Positions 20,479 through 29,580 of a stretch of 42,885 nt of DNA are shown here, piece after piece. A model generated the notes under the pieces. That model saw only the letters and a list, made by a program, of their open reading frames with translations. It did not search any database and was not told where the DNA came from. Source of the DNA: Tissierellia bacterium (GTDB lineage Bacteria > Bacillota > Clostridia > Tissierellales > Sedimentibacteraceae). The first letter of the stretch is position 1. The number at the start of each line of letters is the position of its first letter. A program made the translations under genes and the position numbers. The DNA is taken from the NCBI GenBank assembly GCA_028709465.1, contig JAQVWY010000014.1, positions 1 to 42,885 on the forward strand, written 5' to 3'.

Positions 20479-21246
20479 ATGTCTAAAACAATTTGTATAT
20501 TCAATCAAAAAGGTGGAGTAGGAAAGACAACAACAAATGTAAATCTATGTGCGGCATTAGCTATTAAAGGCAAAACTGTGCTGAGTATTGATATTGACCC
20601 TCAAGGAAATTCAACTAGTGGTTTTGGTATTGATAAAAATGAACTGGAATTTACAATATATGATGTTTTAATAGAAGATTATGATATCAATAAACTTGTT
20701 ATTAAAACAGAAATAGAAAATCTATATTTAATACCAGCTAATATACAACTTGCTGGAGCTGAAATAGAACTTACAAAAACAGAATATAGAGAAAAAACAT
20801 TGTTGGAAAAGATTCATTTACTAGATCAAAAATTTGATTATATTATTATAGATTGTCCACCTTCGTTAGGATTATTATCTCTTAATGCATTAACTGCTTC
20901 AAATACAGTTTTAATACCTATTCAATGTGAATATTACTCTTTAGAAGGAGTAAGTCAGCTTATGGATACTATTAAACTAGTTAGAAGAACTTTAAATTCA
21001 AAGCTAGAAATAGAAGGAGTATTATTAAATATGTTTGATGGGAGAACAAACCTTTCTGTTCAAGTTGTAGAAGAAGTAAAAAAATATTTTAAAGATAAAG
21101 TTTATAGAACAGTGATACCAAGAAGTGTTAGACTTGCAGAAGCTCCCAGCTTTGGACAACCAATTATGCTTTATGATGAAAAGTCAAAGGGAAGTGAAGC
21201 CTATCTTAAGTTATCAGAAGAAATTATTAAAAATAATTCTAATTAA
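20479..21246 (+). CDS. parA: chromosome-partitioning ATPase ParA (Soj)
   Basis: A 255-residue P-loop ATPase that acts with ParB in origin segregation and, in B. subtilis, regulates DnaA. The deviant Walker A is KGGVGKTT (11-18), with the signature lysine at Lys11. Walker B is YIIIDCPPSLGLLSLNAL, and the C-terminal RSVRLAEAPSFGQP block is typical of Soj. The start is taken as ATG at 20479 because MSKTICIFNQKGG is the normal N-terminus and AAAGGGATG precedes it. Longer forms from 20455 are less likely. It lies 25 bases after noc and 20 before parB. Confidence 0.97.
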   Translation: MSKTICIFNQKGGVGKTTTNVNLCAALAIKGKTVLSIDIDPQGNSTSGFGIDKNELEFTIYDVLIEDYDINKLVIKTEIENLYLIPANIQLAGAEIELTKTEYREKTLLEKIHLLDQKFDYIIIDCPPSLGLLSLNALTASNTVLIPIQCEYYSLEGVSQLMDTIKLVRRTLNSKLEIEGVLLNMFDGRTNLSVQVVEEVKKYFKDKVYRTVIPRSVRLAEAPSFGQPIMLYDEKSKGSEAYLKLSEEIIKNNSN

Positions 21247-21266
21247 TAATATTTTAGGAGGTAAAA

Positions 21267-22115
21267 ATGGCAACTAAGAGAAAAGCTCTTGGTAGAGGTT
21301 TAGCAGCGCTTATACCAGAAGATTTAGAAAAAGAAGATGTTAATAAAATTGTTGACATTGAAATAGATTTAATATGCCCTAATCCAAATCAACCTCGAAA
21401 AATATTTGAGCAAGAGAGGATGAATGAACTTACTGATTCCATAAAGAAATATGGAGTAATTCAACCTATAATTGTGCGTAAAGACGGTGATTTATATACA
21501 ATTATCGCTGGAGAAAGAAGATGGAGAGCATGTAAAAATGCTAATATTGCAAGTATTCCATGTATAATTAGAGATATAGAAAATAAAAATGCGTCTGAAA
21601 TTGCATTAATTGAAAATATTCAAAGAGAAGATTTAAATCCTATTGATGAAGCCAATGCATATGAATTTATTATTGGAAGATATGGAATAACTCAGGAAGA
21701 AGTTTCTAATATTGTTGGTAAGTCAAGAGTGTATGTTTCTAACATTATGAGATTAACAAATCTTGAAAAATATGTGCAAGATAAAATTATAAAAAATGAA
21801 ATTACAGCAGGCCATGGTAGAGCAATAATTAGTTTATCTCCTAACAAACAAATAGAAATTACTAATAAGATAATTAAAGAACAATTAAGTGTGCGAGAAG
21901 TAGAAAAATTAGTTCGTAATGATAAAAAATCGCCAAAGAAAAAAGAACAAGTTAAAGATAAATATATAGTTTATGTAGAAGATTTATTATCAGAGAGATT
22001 GTCTGCAAAAGTTAATATAAGAAGTAATAAAAAGAAAGGAAAAATAGAAATACAATTTAATAATAATGATGATTTAAACAGATTGTTAGATTTATTAAAA
22101 ATAGAAGAAGAATAG
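21267..22115 (+). CDS. parB: chromosome-partitioning protein ParB (Spo0J)
   Basis: A 282-residue ParB with the N-terminal ParA-activating segment (KRKALGRGLAALIP). The CTP-binding AGERRWRACKNANI and EIALIENIQREDLNPIDEA follow. The helix-turn-helix starts TQEEVSNIVGKSRVYVSNIM. At the specificity positions it has Arg154 and Gly182, the ParB-type residues for parS; the other two positions are Ile160 and Asn165. The C-terminus is basic and would dimerise. A perfect parS site occurs about 8 kb downstream. Ribosome site TTTTAGGAGG precedes ATG 21267, and a terminator overlaps the stop. Confidence 0.97.
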   Translation: MATKRKALGRGLAALIPEDLEKEDVNKIVDIEIDLICPNPNQPRKIFEQERMNELTDSIKKYGVIQPIIVRKDGDLYTIIAGERRWRACKNANIASIPCIIRDIENKNASEIALIENIQREDLNPIDEANAYEFIIGRYGITQEEVSNIVGKSRVYVSNIMRLTNLEKYVQDKIIKNEITAGHGRAIISLSPNKQIEITNKIIKEQLSVREVEKLVRNDKKSPKKKEQVKDKYIVYVEDLLSERLSAKVNIRSNKKKGKIEIQFNNNDDLNRLLDLLKIEEE

Positions 22116-22150
22116 CCATTATAATATATACGAATGGTATTCTTTTTTTT
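22111..22150 (+). terminator. terminator after parB
   Basis: AATA(G)CCATT pairs with AATGGTATT around a 12-base loop, followed by C and eight T. It overlaps the parB stop codon. Confidence 0.85.
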
Positions 22151-22227
22151 ATATTTTAATGTATATGTTAATTATCGAAAGTATTTGCTTGTTTTTTTAA
22201 AATTAATGTAAATTAATTATATAATAA

Positions 22228-22256
22228 TTGACAATTTATTAACATAATTGTATAAT
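22228..22256 (+). promoter_or_regulatory. strong promoter of the hydrogenase operon
   Basis: TTGACA (22228-22233) and TATAAT (22251-22256) are perfect consensus hexamers with a 17-base spacer. They lie about 60 bases before the first hydrogenase gene, and no operator-like palindrome is evident, which suggests strong constitutive expression. Confidence 0.88.
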
Positions 22257-22314
22257 AGTTATGGTGTAATTATAATGTTGATATTTTTTTAGTATTTTAA
22301 GGGAGGTAATTTAA

Positions 22315-22803
22315 TTGCAAAAAGGTCTTGTTATAGCAAATAAGGAAAACGAATTTATGCAGCTTAAAGAGTACATAGATTCAGTTAAAGAATCTGATGG
22401 TATTCTTATGCAAACGTTGCAGAAAGCACAAAATATTTTTGGGTATTTGCCAATTGAAGTACAAAAGTTTATATCTGAAGAAACTGGCATACCATTGGCT
22501 GAAATATATGGTGTAGTTTCATTTTATACACAATTTTCGGTAACACCAAAGGGAAAGCATAAGATAGGTGTTTGTTTGGGAACAGCATGTTATGTAAAAG
22601 GTGCTCAATTAGTAATTGACAAGTTAGTAAAAGAATTAAGTATTAAGGTGGGAGATACCACTGAAGATAATTTGTTTACACTTGAAGCAACAAGATGTCT
22701 TGGTTGTTGTGGGTTAGCTCCTGTTATGATGATTGATGATGAAGTTTATGGGAAAGTAGACCCTAAACATATTCCGGAAATAATCGATAAATATAGAGGG
22801 TAG
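22315..22803 (+). CDS. hndA: NuoE-like [2Fe-2S] subunit of NAD(P)-linked [FeFe] hydrogenase (HndA/HydC)
   Basis: A 162-residue thioredoxin-fold subunit related to the 24-kDa subunit of complex I. The four cluster cysteines are in GVCLGTACYVKGAQ (C-x4-C) and TRCLGCCGLAPVMMIDDEVYGKV. The N-terminal helical part QKAQNIFGYLPIEVQKFISE is also typical. In HydABC/HndABCD enzymes it passes electrons between the flavin subunit and the iron-sulfur chain. The start is a TTG at 22315 with a perfect GGGAGG ribosome site. It opens a four-gene operon with gaps of 9 to 32 bases. Confidence 0.94.
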   Translation: MQKGLVIANKENEFMQLKEYIDSVKESDGILMQTLQKAQNIFGYLPIEVQKFISEETGIPLAEIYGVVSFYTQFSVTPKGKHKIGVCLGTACYVKGAQLVIDKLVKELSIKVGDTTEDNLFTLEATRCLGCCGLAPVMMIDDEVYGKVDPKHIPEIIDKYRG

Positions 22804-22814
22804 GGGGAACTGAA

Positions 22815-23183
22815 ATGAAATCATTAGAAGAATTAAAAAAATTAAGAGAAGAATCTATTAATAATATGGAAATGAGAAATACAGATAAGGAAATAAGAGT
22901 AGTAGTAGGAATGGCAACTTGTGGTATTGCAGCAGGTGCTAGACCAGTTTTAAATTCATTTGTTGAAGAAATAGCTAAAAGGAATATTAAAAATGTAGAA
23001 GTTGTTCAAACAGGCTGTATTGGAATGTGTACATATGAGCCAATAGTTGAAGTATTTTATCCTGATAAGGAAAAGGTTACATATGTTCATATAGATGCTG
23101 AAAAAGCTAAAAGAATAGTTGCTCAACATTTAGTAAACGGCAATGTAGTTAAGGAATATACAGTTGGTTCACTAGAAAAATAG
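22815..23183 (+). CDS. hndB: HndB-like [2Fe-2S] ferredoxin-domain protein
   Basis: A 122-residue protein resembling HndB, the small subunit of the Desulfovibrio NADP-reducing hydrogenase. It has a thioredoxin-like ferredoxin fold with GMATCGIAAGARPVLNSF and VVQTGCIGMCTYEPIVEV. Only three cysteines are visible (one in the first motif, two in the second), where related folds use four; TCGIAAGA looks like a family feature rather than damage. The fold resembles the N-terminal part of the next gene's product. Ribosome site AGGGGGAA precedes ATG 22815. Confidence 0.9.
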   Translation: MKSLEELKKLREESINNMEMRNTDKEIRVVVGMATCGIAAGARPVLNSFVEEIAKRNIKNVEVVQTGCIGMCTYEPIVEVFYPDKEKVTYVHIDAEKAKRIVAQHLVNGNVVKEYTVGSLEK

Positions 23184-23215
23184 TTTAGTTTATATTGATA
23201 AATGGAGGTAACATT

Positions 23216-25006
23216 ATGGCGATTTTTAGATCTCATGTATTAATATGTGGGGGAACAGGTTGCACATCTTCAAAATCAGATTTAATTAAAAAGAGATTTG
23301 AAGAAAAAATAAAAGAAGTAAATCTTGAAAATGAGGTTCAAGTTGTAGGTACAGGATGTTTTGGTTTATGTGCAGTTGGACCAATTGTAATTGTATATCC
23401 AGAGGGTTCATTTTATTCTGAAATGAATGTTGATAAGGTTGATGAAATTGTTGAAGAACATTTATTAAAAGGTAGAATAGTTAAGAAATATTTATTTGAA
23501 GAAAGTGCCCAAGATGAAAAATTAAAATCTCTTAATGAAGTTGAATTTTATAAAAAACAAAAAAGAGTTGCATTGAGAAATTGTGGATTAATTAATCCAG
23601 AGAGTATAAATGAATATATAGCAAGAGATGGTTATATGGCTCTTGGAAAAGTATTAACAGAAATGACTCCTCAAGAAGTAATACAATTAATAAAAGACTC
23701 AGGTCTTAAAGGAAGAGGAGGTGCTGGTTTTTCAACTGGTTTAAAATGGAGTTTTGCTGCCCCTAATAAGGCAGATCAAAAATATGTAATATGCAATGCT
23801 GATGAAGGCGATCCAGGTGCATTCATGGATAGAAGTGTTCTTGAAGGAGATCCCCATTCTGTATTAGAAGCTATGGCAATAGCTGGTTATGCAATTGGTG
23901 CTACAAAAGGTTTTATTTACGTCAGAGCAGAATATCCAATAGCGGTTCATAGATTAGAAATAGCTATTAAGCAAGCAAAAGAATTAGGATTACTAGGTAA
24001 TAATTTATTTGGAACTGATTTTAATTTTGATGTAGAAATTCGTTTAGGCGCTGGTGCATTCGTATGTGGAGAAGAAACAGCATTGATGCAATCAATTGAA
24101 GGAAAAAGAGGAATGAGCAGAAATAAACCTCCATTTCCTGCTAATAAAGGTCTATGGGGTAAACCAACAATTATAAATAACGTTGAAACACTTGCAAATA
24201 TACCTCAAATAATAAATAACGGACCAGAATGGTTTAAAAGCTTTGGAACTGAAAAGTCTCCTGGAACAAAGGTTTTTGCTTTAGGTGGAAAAATTAGTAA
24301 TACAGGATTAGTTGAAGTTCCAATGGGAACAACTTTAAGAGAAGTAATATATGATATTGGTGGTGGTTGTCCAAACGGTAAAGAGTTTAAAGCTGTTCAA
24401 ACAGGTGGACCATCAGGTGGATGTTTAGTAGTGGATCATTTAGACACACCAATCGACTATGATAATCTTACAGCTCTTGGATCAATGATGGGTTCAGGTG
24501 GAATGATTGTAATGGATGAAGATAACTGTATGGTTGATATAGCAAAATTCTTCTTAGATTTTACTGTAGATGAATCATGTGGTAAGTGTACTCCTTGTCG
24601 TGAAGGTACAAAGAGAATGTTAGAAATATTAGAAAAAATTACACAAGGCAAGGCAACTATGGAAGATTTAGATAGATTAGAAAGTCTTGCAGAAAATATT
24701 AAGTCTACTTCGCTATGTGGATTAGGTCAAACAGCTCCAAATCCAGTTTTATCAACTATGAAATATTTTAGAGATGAATATGAAGCACATGTAAAAGAAC
24801 ATAGATGCCCTGCAGGGGTTTGTCAAGCATTGTTGAAATATATAATAACAATGAATTGCAAAGGATGTACAAAATGTGCAAGGGTATGTCCAGTAGGTGC
24901 AATTCAAGGAAAAGTTAAAGAAATTCATGTTATAGATCAAAGCAAATGTATTAAATGTGGTGCTTGTATGGAAGCTTGTTCATTCCATGCTATTATCAGA
25001 AAGTAA
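23216..25006 (+). CDS. hndC: NADH-binding flavin/iron-sulfur subunit of bifurcating hydrogenase (HndC/HydB)
   Basis: A 596-residue NuoF-like subunit. In order: an N-terminal [2Fe-2S] thioredoxin-like domain (CGGTGCTSSKSD, GTGCFGLCAVGP); the FMN/NAD domain with GLKGRGGAGFSTGLKW and NADEGDPGAFMDRS; a SLBB segment; the [4Fe-4S] motif ESCGKCTPCREGT; and a C-terminal two-cluster ferredoxin (CKGCTKCARVCPVGAI, CIKCGACMEACSFHAI). This layout is that of HydB/HndC, where NAD(P)H binds and electron bifurcation is thought to occur at FMN. The start is taken as ATG 23216 after TGGAGGTAA, not the in-frame ATT-type start at 23195. Confidence 0.95.
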   Translation: MAIFRSHVLICGGTGCTSSKSDLIKKRFEEKIKEVNLENEVQVVGTGCFGLCAVGPIVIVYPEGSFYSEMNVDKVDEIVEEHLLKGRIVKKYLFEESAQDEKLKSLNEVEFYKKQKRVALRNCGLINPESINEYIARDGYMALGKVLTEMTPQEVIQLIKDSGLKGRGGAGFSTGLKWSFAAPNKADQKYVICNADEGDPGAFMDRSVLEGDPHSVLEAMAIAGYAIGATKGFIYVRAEYPIAVHRLEIAIKQAKELGLLGNNLFGTDFNFDVEIRLGAGAFVCGEETALMQSIEGKRGMSRNKPPFPANKGLWGKPTIINNVETLANIPQIINNGPEWFKSFGTEKSPGTKVFALGGKISNTGLVEVPMGTTLREVIYDIGGGCPNGKEFKAVQTGGPSGGCLVVDHLDTPIDYDNLTALGSMMGSGGMIVMDEDNCMVDIAKFFLDFTVDESCGKCTPCREGTKRMLEILEKITQGKATMEDLDRLESLAENIKSTSLCGLGQTAPNPVLSTMKYFRDEYEAHVKEHRCPAGVCQALLKYIITMNCKGCTKCARVCPVGAIQGKVKEIHVIDQSKCIKCGACMEACSFHAIIRK

Positions 25007-25024
25007 AGAAGGTAGGTGTTTGGT

Positions 25025-26836
25025 ATGGATAAAGTAAATGTAACTATTAATGGTATACAAGTAAGTGTACCAAAAGACTATACAGTATTAATGGCTGCAA
25101 GAGAAGCTGGTATAGATATACCTACACTTTGCTATTTAAAAGATATAAATGAAATAGCAGCTTGTAGAGTTTGTGTTGTTGAAGTTGATATTAAAGGAGT
25201 ACCAATGAGAAATTTACCTGCTTCTTGTGTATTGCAGGTACAAGAAGGTATGAATGTAAGAACAAATACTCCAAAAGTTAGAAATGCAGTTAGAATGAAT
25301 GTTGAACTAATTCTTGCAAATCATAATAGAGAATGTTTAACATGCATAAGAAATGGCACATGTGAACTTCAAAAACTTTGTGATGAGCTTGGAATAAAGG
25401 ATATTGAATATGTAGGTGAGAAAAGAGAAGCTAAAATAGATAATTTATCACATTCAATAGTAAGAGATTCCAGCAAATGTATATTATGTGGTAGATGTGT
25501 AAGCACATGTAGAGACGTTCAAGGTATAGGTGTATTAGATTTTACAAATAGAGGATTTACAACTGAAGTATCTCCTGCTTTTGACTATAGCATGAAAGAT
25601 GTAAATTGTGTTTATTGCGGTCAATGTATTCAAGCATGTCCTGTTGGAGCTTTGCATGAAAGAACATATATAGATGATGTATGGGATGCAATAGATGATC
25701 CTGATAAATTTGTTGTGGTACAAACTGCACCAGCAGTTAGAGCATCATTGGGTGAAGAATTTGGATTACCTGTAGGTACCAGCGTAACAGGAAAAATGGT
25801 GGCGGCTCTGAAAAGATTAGGATTTGACAGGGTTTTTGATACTAATTTTTCGGCAGATTTAACAATAATAGAAGAGGGAAATGAATTGTTAGATAGAGTT
25901 GTCAATGGTGGTAAGTTGCCAATGATTACTTCTTGTTCACCAGGATGGATAAGATACTGTGAAATGTATTATCCAGACTTTTTAGAAAATTTATCAACTT
26001 GTAAATCACCTCAACAGATGTTTGGTGCCATAGTAAAATCTTATTATGCAGAAAAAGAAGGAATTGACCCTAAAAAAATAGTATCAGTTTCAGTAATGCC
26101 ATGTACATCTAAAAAAACAGAAGCTAACAGACCAGAAATGGAAGTAGATGGTTTGAGAGATGTTGATTACTCATTGACTACAAGAGAGCTTGGAGATATG
26201 ATAAAACAAGCAAGAATTCAATTTACTCAACTACCAGATGAAGAGCCTGATAAAGTAATGGGTGAATACACAGGTGCTGGTGTAATATTTGGTGCAACAG
26301 GCGGAGTAATGGAAGCAGCTTTAAGAACCGTAGCTGATATATTAACAGAAGAAGATTTACAGGAAATTGAATATCAGGCAGTTAGAGGAATAGAAGGAGT
26401 AAAAGAAGCTTCTGTGGTTCTTCCTATAAATGGAAAAGATACAGAAATTAAAGTAGCTATAGCTCATGGAACAAAAAATGCGTCAAATGTATTAGAAGCA
26501 GTAAGAAAGGGAGAAAAGGATTATCACTTTATTGAAGTTATGGCATGTCCTGGAGGTTGTGTACATGGAGGCGGTCAGTCACATGTATCATCTAAAGCTA
26601 GATTATCTGTTAATCCAAAAGTAAATAGGGCAAATGCATTGTATGAAGAGGATAGATCCTTGCCGCTTAGAAAATCTCATAAAAACCCTGAAATTATAAA
26701 GTTATATGAAGATTATTTAAAGAAGCCAAATGGTCATTTATCTCATAAATTGCTTCATACACATTATAATAAAAAAGAAAGCTATAAACTTGATCAACAA
26801 GAAGAATTTGATAAGTTAATAAAAGAACTTAAATAA
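25025..26836 (+). CDS. hndD: [FeFe] hydrogenase catalytic subunit (HndD/HydA)
   Basis: A 603-residue catalytic subunit making or using H2. It has an N-terminal [2Fe-2S] domain (CYLKDINEIAACRVCVVEV), a His/Cys cluster (HNRECLTCIRNGTCELQKLC), and two [4Fe-4S] motifs (CILCGRCVSTC, CVYCGQCIQAC). The H-cluster domain has L1 TSCSPGW (about 301-307), L2 MPCTSKKTEANRPEM and L3 MACPGGCVHGGGQ, then a small-subunit-like tail. L1 has Ser where the commoner form is TSCCP, a variant I recall from multimeric NAD-linked enzymes. ATG 25025 is preferred over the GTG at 25016. With hndA-C it would couple H2 to NAD(P)H and ferredoxin. Maturases HydE, F and G are not in this window. Confidence 0.95.
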   Translation: MDKVNVTINGIQVSVPKDYTVLMAAREAGIDIPTLCYLKDINEIAACRVCVVEVDIKGVPMRNLPASCVLQVQEGMNVRTNTPKVRNAVRMNVELILANHNRECLTCIRNGTCELQKLCDELGIKDIEYVGEKREAKIDNLSHSIVRDSSKCILCGRCVSTCRDVQGIGVLDFTNRGFTTEVSPAFDYSMKDVNCVYCGQCIQACPVGALHERTYIDDVWDAIDDPDKFVVVQTAPAVRASLGEEFGLPVGTSVTGKMVAALKRLGFDRVFDTNFSADLTIIEEGNELLDRVVNGGKLPMITSCSPGWIRYCEMYYPDFLENLSTCKSPQQMFGAIVKSYYAEKEGIDPKKIVSVSVMPCTSKKTEANRPEMEVDGLRDVDYSLTTRELGDMIKQARIQFTQLPDEEPDKVMGEYTGAGVIFGATGGVMEAALRTVADILTEEDLQEIEYQAVRGIEGVKEASVVLPINGKDTEIKVAIAHGTKNASNVLEAVRKGEKDYHFIEVMACPGGCVHGGGQSHVSSKARLSVNPKVNRANALYEEDRSLPLRKSHKNPEIIKLYEDYLKKPNGHLSHKLLHTHYNKKESYKLDQQEEFDKLIKELK

Positions 26837-26851
26837 AAAATAAGATTAACC

Positions 26852-26893
26852 AGGGCCACTAAAATAGTTTATTTTTAGTGGCCCTATTTTTTT
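26852..26893 (+). terminator. terminator after hydrogenase operon
   Basis: AGGGCCACTAAAA and TTTTAGTGGCCCT form a perfect 13-bp stem, followed by A and seven T. It is the strongest terminator in the window. Confidence 0.96.
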
Positions 26894-26987
26894 ATGATAT
26901 TTATTTTGAATAAAATATTTTATTTATATGGTAATATGTTATAATATATAAAATAATGAAAAGATAACTTATAAATTAGGGGAAGAA

Positions 26988-28271
26988 ATGATATTAATTA
27001 AAAATGGTAGAGTTATAAACCCAAAAAATAATATAGATGAAAAGATGGATATATTAATTGAAAAAAATATTATAATTTGTATTGAAAAGAATATTGAGCT
27101 TAATGATTCTATTGATATAATTGATGCAAAAAACTGTATTGTAGCACCGGGATTAATAGATGTACATGTCCATTTTAGGGATCCGGGTTTTACATATAAA
27201 GAAGATATTCAATCAGGATCAAAGGCAGCTGCTCGTGGTGGTTTTACAACGGTTGTATGTATGGCAAATACTAGCCCTGTAGTAGACAATGAACAAACAT
27301 TAAGATTTATTGAAAAGGAAGCTGAGAAATCCATAATTAATGTTATGCAAACTGCAACTATTACAAAGAAACTAAAAGGTAAAGAATTAGTTGACATGAA
27401 ACATTTAAAGGAATGTGGAGCAGTAGGTTTTTCAGATGATGGCATTCCTATTATGGATTGCGATATTTTATTAAAAGCAATGAAATTAGCAAAGAAATTG
27501 GATGTACCTTTAAGCCTTCATGAAGAAGACCCTTCATTAGTAATAAATCCCGGTATTAATCATGGGAAAATATCACAAGCACTTGGACTAGAAGGTACAT
27601 TAAAAGAAGCAGAAGAGGTAATGGTTGCTAGAGATTGTATGCTTGCAATATCAACTAAGGCTAAAGTGAATTTTCAGCATATAAGTTCTGGAAATACTGT
27701 TGATATAATAAGGTTTGGCAAAAAAATGGGTGGCAATATAACAGCAGAAGTAACACCTCACCACTTTTCAATTACAGAAGAATCAGTTATTTCTCATAAA
27801 TCATACGCTAAAATGAACCCTCCCCTTAGAACAGAAAATGATAGGCTAAAGTTAATACAGGGGTTAAAGGATGATACTATTGAAATAATAGCAACTGATC
27901 ATGCTCCTCACAGCAAGGAAGAAAAAGAAAGAGGTTTGTTAAATTCACCAAGCGGCATAATCGGATTAGAAACAGCATTATCCCTTGGAATTACAAATTT
28001 AGTATCAAAAAATTATATTAGTTTGATAAAATTGTTGGAAAAGATGACTATTAATCCAGCAAGATTATATAACTTACACAAAGGTTCATTACATAAAGGA
28101 GCAATCGCAGATATTGTTATTTTCGATCCTAAGGAAGAATGGGTTGTTGATGATTTTTATTCAAAATCAGCCAATACACCATTTGTTGGACAAAAATTGA
28201 TTGGGAAAGTTAAATATACAATATGTAATGGGAAGATTGTTTATGAAGATAACATTAATCCCCAAAAATAA
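26988..28271 (+). CDS. pyrC: dihydroorotase
   Basis: A 427-residue zinc amidohydrolase catalysing ring closure of carbamoyl-aspartate to dihydroorotate. The metal site begins DVHVHFRDPG, followed by GGFTTVVCMANTSPV, and the conserved acidic residue lies in IATDHAPHSKEEKE. Length and motifs are those of the bacterial type I enzyme. ATG 26988 follows AGGGGAAG. It follows the hydrogenase terminator and is separated from the other pyrimidine genes by about 4 kb. It has no PyrR-type leader that I can see, so regulation may differ from that of pyrB. Confidence 0.96.
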   Translation: MILIKNGRVINPKNNIDEKMDILIEKNIIICIEKNIELNDSIDIIDAKNCIVAPGLIDVHVHFRDPGFTYKEDIQSGSKAAARGGFTTVVCMANTSPVVDNEQTLRFIEKEAEKSIINVMQTATITKKLKGKELVDMKHLKECGAVGFSDDGIPIMDCDILLKAMKLAKKLDVPLSLHEEDPSLVINPGINHGKISQALGLEGTLKEAEEVMVARDCMLAISTKAKVNFQHISSGNTVDIIRFGKKMGGNITAEVTPHHFSITEESVISHKSYAKMNPPLRTENDRLKLIQGLKDDTIEIIATDHAPHSKEEKERGLLNSPSGIIGLETALSLGITNLVSKNYISLIKLLEKMTINPARLYNLHKGSLHKGAIADIVIFDPKEEWVVDDFYSKSANTPFVGQKLIGKVKYTICNGKIVYEDNINPQK

Positions 28272-28316
28272 TTACTTACATATAATATAATGAAAAATAA
28301 TAAAGCAGGTGATAAA

Positions 28317-29459
28317 ATGATATATTTAGACAATGCTGCCACTACTTATCCTAAACCAAAAGCAGTTTATGACAATGTAATGAAGGCTATGAAAGAGTAT
28401 GGAGCTAACCCAGGTAGAGGCAGCCATGCAATGGCAATAGAAGGAGCTAAAACTATCTATGAAACAAGAGAGCTATTAGCAGAAATGTTTAACCTAGAAG
28501 ATCCATTGAATGTTATATTTACATTTAATGCGACTGACAGCTTAAATATAGCTATAAAAGGATTATTAAAACCTGGAGATCACGTTATTACTACTTCAAT
28601 GGAGCATAACTCTGTTTTAAGGCCAATTTATGAATTGCAAAAACTTGGAGTAGAAAATACAATTGTTTCTTGTGATAAAGAAGGTAAAGTAAATGTAGAA
28701 GATATTGAAGAAGCTATCAAAGATAATACTAAATTAGTTGTTACTACACATGTTTCAAACTTATCAGGTACTATATTTCCAATTAAAGAAATAGGAAGTT
28801 TATGTAAAAAATATGATTTGTTATATCTAGTAGATGCTTCACAAAGTGCTGGTGTTTTAGAAATAGATGTACAAGAATACAATATTGATTTATTGGCTAT
28901 GCCGGGTCATAAAGGTTTACTTGGTCCACAAGGTACAGGAGTATTATTGATTAATACAGATGCAGATATCAATCATCTTAAAGAAGGCGGAACAGGTAGT
29001 GAATCTAGTAATTTAAGTCAACCAAATTTTTATCCAGATAAGCTAGAAGCAGGAACACATAATTTACCCGGGATAGCAGGATTAAACTTTGGTATAAAGT
29101 ATATAAAAAGCAAGGGAATAAAATCGATTTATAATCACGAAAAAAAACTTCTTGATATATTTATCAAAGAGTTAAAAAAGAATCCTAAAATCGTAATTTA
29201 TGGCCCGACCAATATTTTGGAAAGATCAGGGGTGGTTCCTATTAATATAATTAATATGGATTCCTCTGAAGTTTCATATTTGTTAGATACAAAGTATAGC
29301 ATAGCGGTTAGGTCAGGATTGCATTGTGCCCCATTAGCTCATAAAACATTAGGGACAGAAAAAATAGGAGCTGTTAGATTTAGTGTAGGACCTTTTAATA
29401 CAAAAAAAGATATTATTGCTGCAGTTAAAGCTTTGAATGAAATTTCTTTAGCTGAATAA
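28317..29459 (+). CDS. cysteine desulfurase family protein (EF2568/TIGR01977-like)
   Basis: A 380-residue class V PLP-dependent enzyme. It starts MIYLDNAATTYPKP, typical of the cysteine desulfurase family. The PLP lysine lies in LAMPGHKGLLGPQGTGVLL and the active-site cysteine in RSGLHCAPLAHKTLGT. Specific blocks such as NPGRGSHAMA point to the subgroup linked by comparative genomics to selenium use (TIGR01977) rather than IscS or SufS, but sulfur supply is equally possible. The start ATG 28317 has AGGTGATAA upstream; a longer form from 28290 is unlikely. It is followed by its own terminator, and yedF lies about 1.9 kb downstream. Confidence 0.9.
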   Translation: MIYLDNAATTYPKPKAVYDNVMKAMKEYGANPGRGSHAMAIEGAKTIYETRELLAEMFNLEDPLNVIFTFNATDSLNIAIKGLLKPGDHVITTSMEHNSVLRPIYELQKLGVENTIVSCDKEGKVNVEDIEEAIKDNTKLVVTTHVSNLSGTIFPIKEIGSLCKKYDLLYLVDASQSAGVLEIDVQEYNIDLLAMPGHKGLLGPQGTGVLLINTDADINHLKEGGTGSESSNLSQPNFYPDKLEAGTHNLPGIAGLNFGIKYIKSKGIKSIYNHEKKLLDIFIKELKKNPKIVIYGPTNILERSGVVPINIINMDSSEVSYLLDTKYSIAVRSGLHCAPLAHKTLGTEKIGAVRFSVGPFNTKKDIIAAVKALNEISLAE

Positions 29460-29466
29460 TTTTATT

Positions 29467-29506
29467 AAATCATAATAGAATGAATTACTACTATTATGAT
29501 TTTTTT
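29467..29506 (+). terminator. terminator after cysteine desulfurase gene
   Basis: AAATCATAATAG pairs perfectly with CTATTATGATTT around a 12-base loop and runs into a T-tract. A TATAAT at about 29532 follows and probably starts the next unit. Confidence 0.88.
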
Positions 29507-29580
29507 AATGCAAAATATTTAGTACTTTGGTATAATATTATTATTAGATAAACGACATTATATTAATAGATAGGAGAAAT

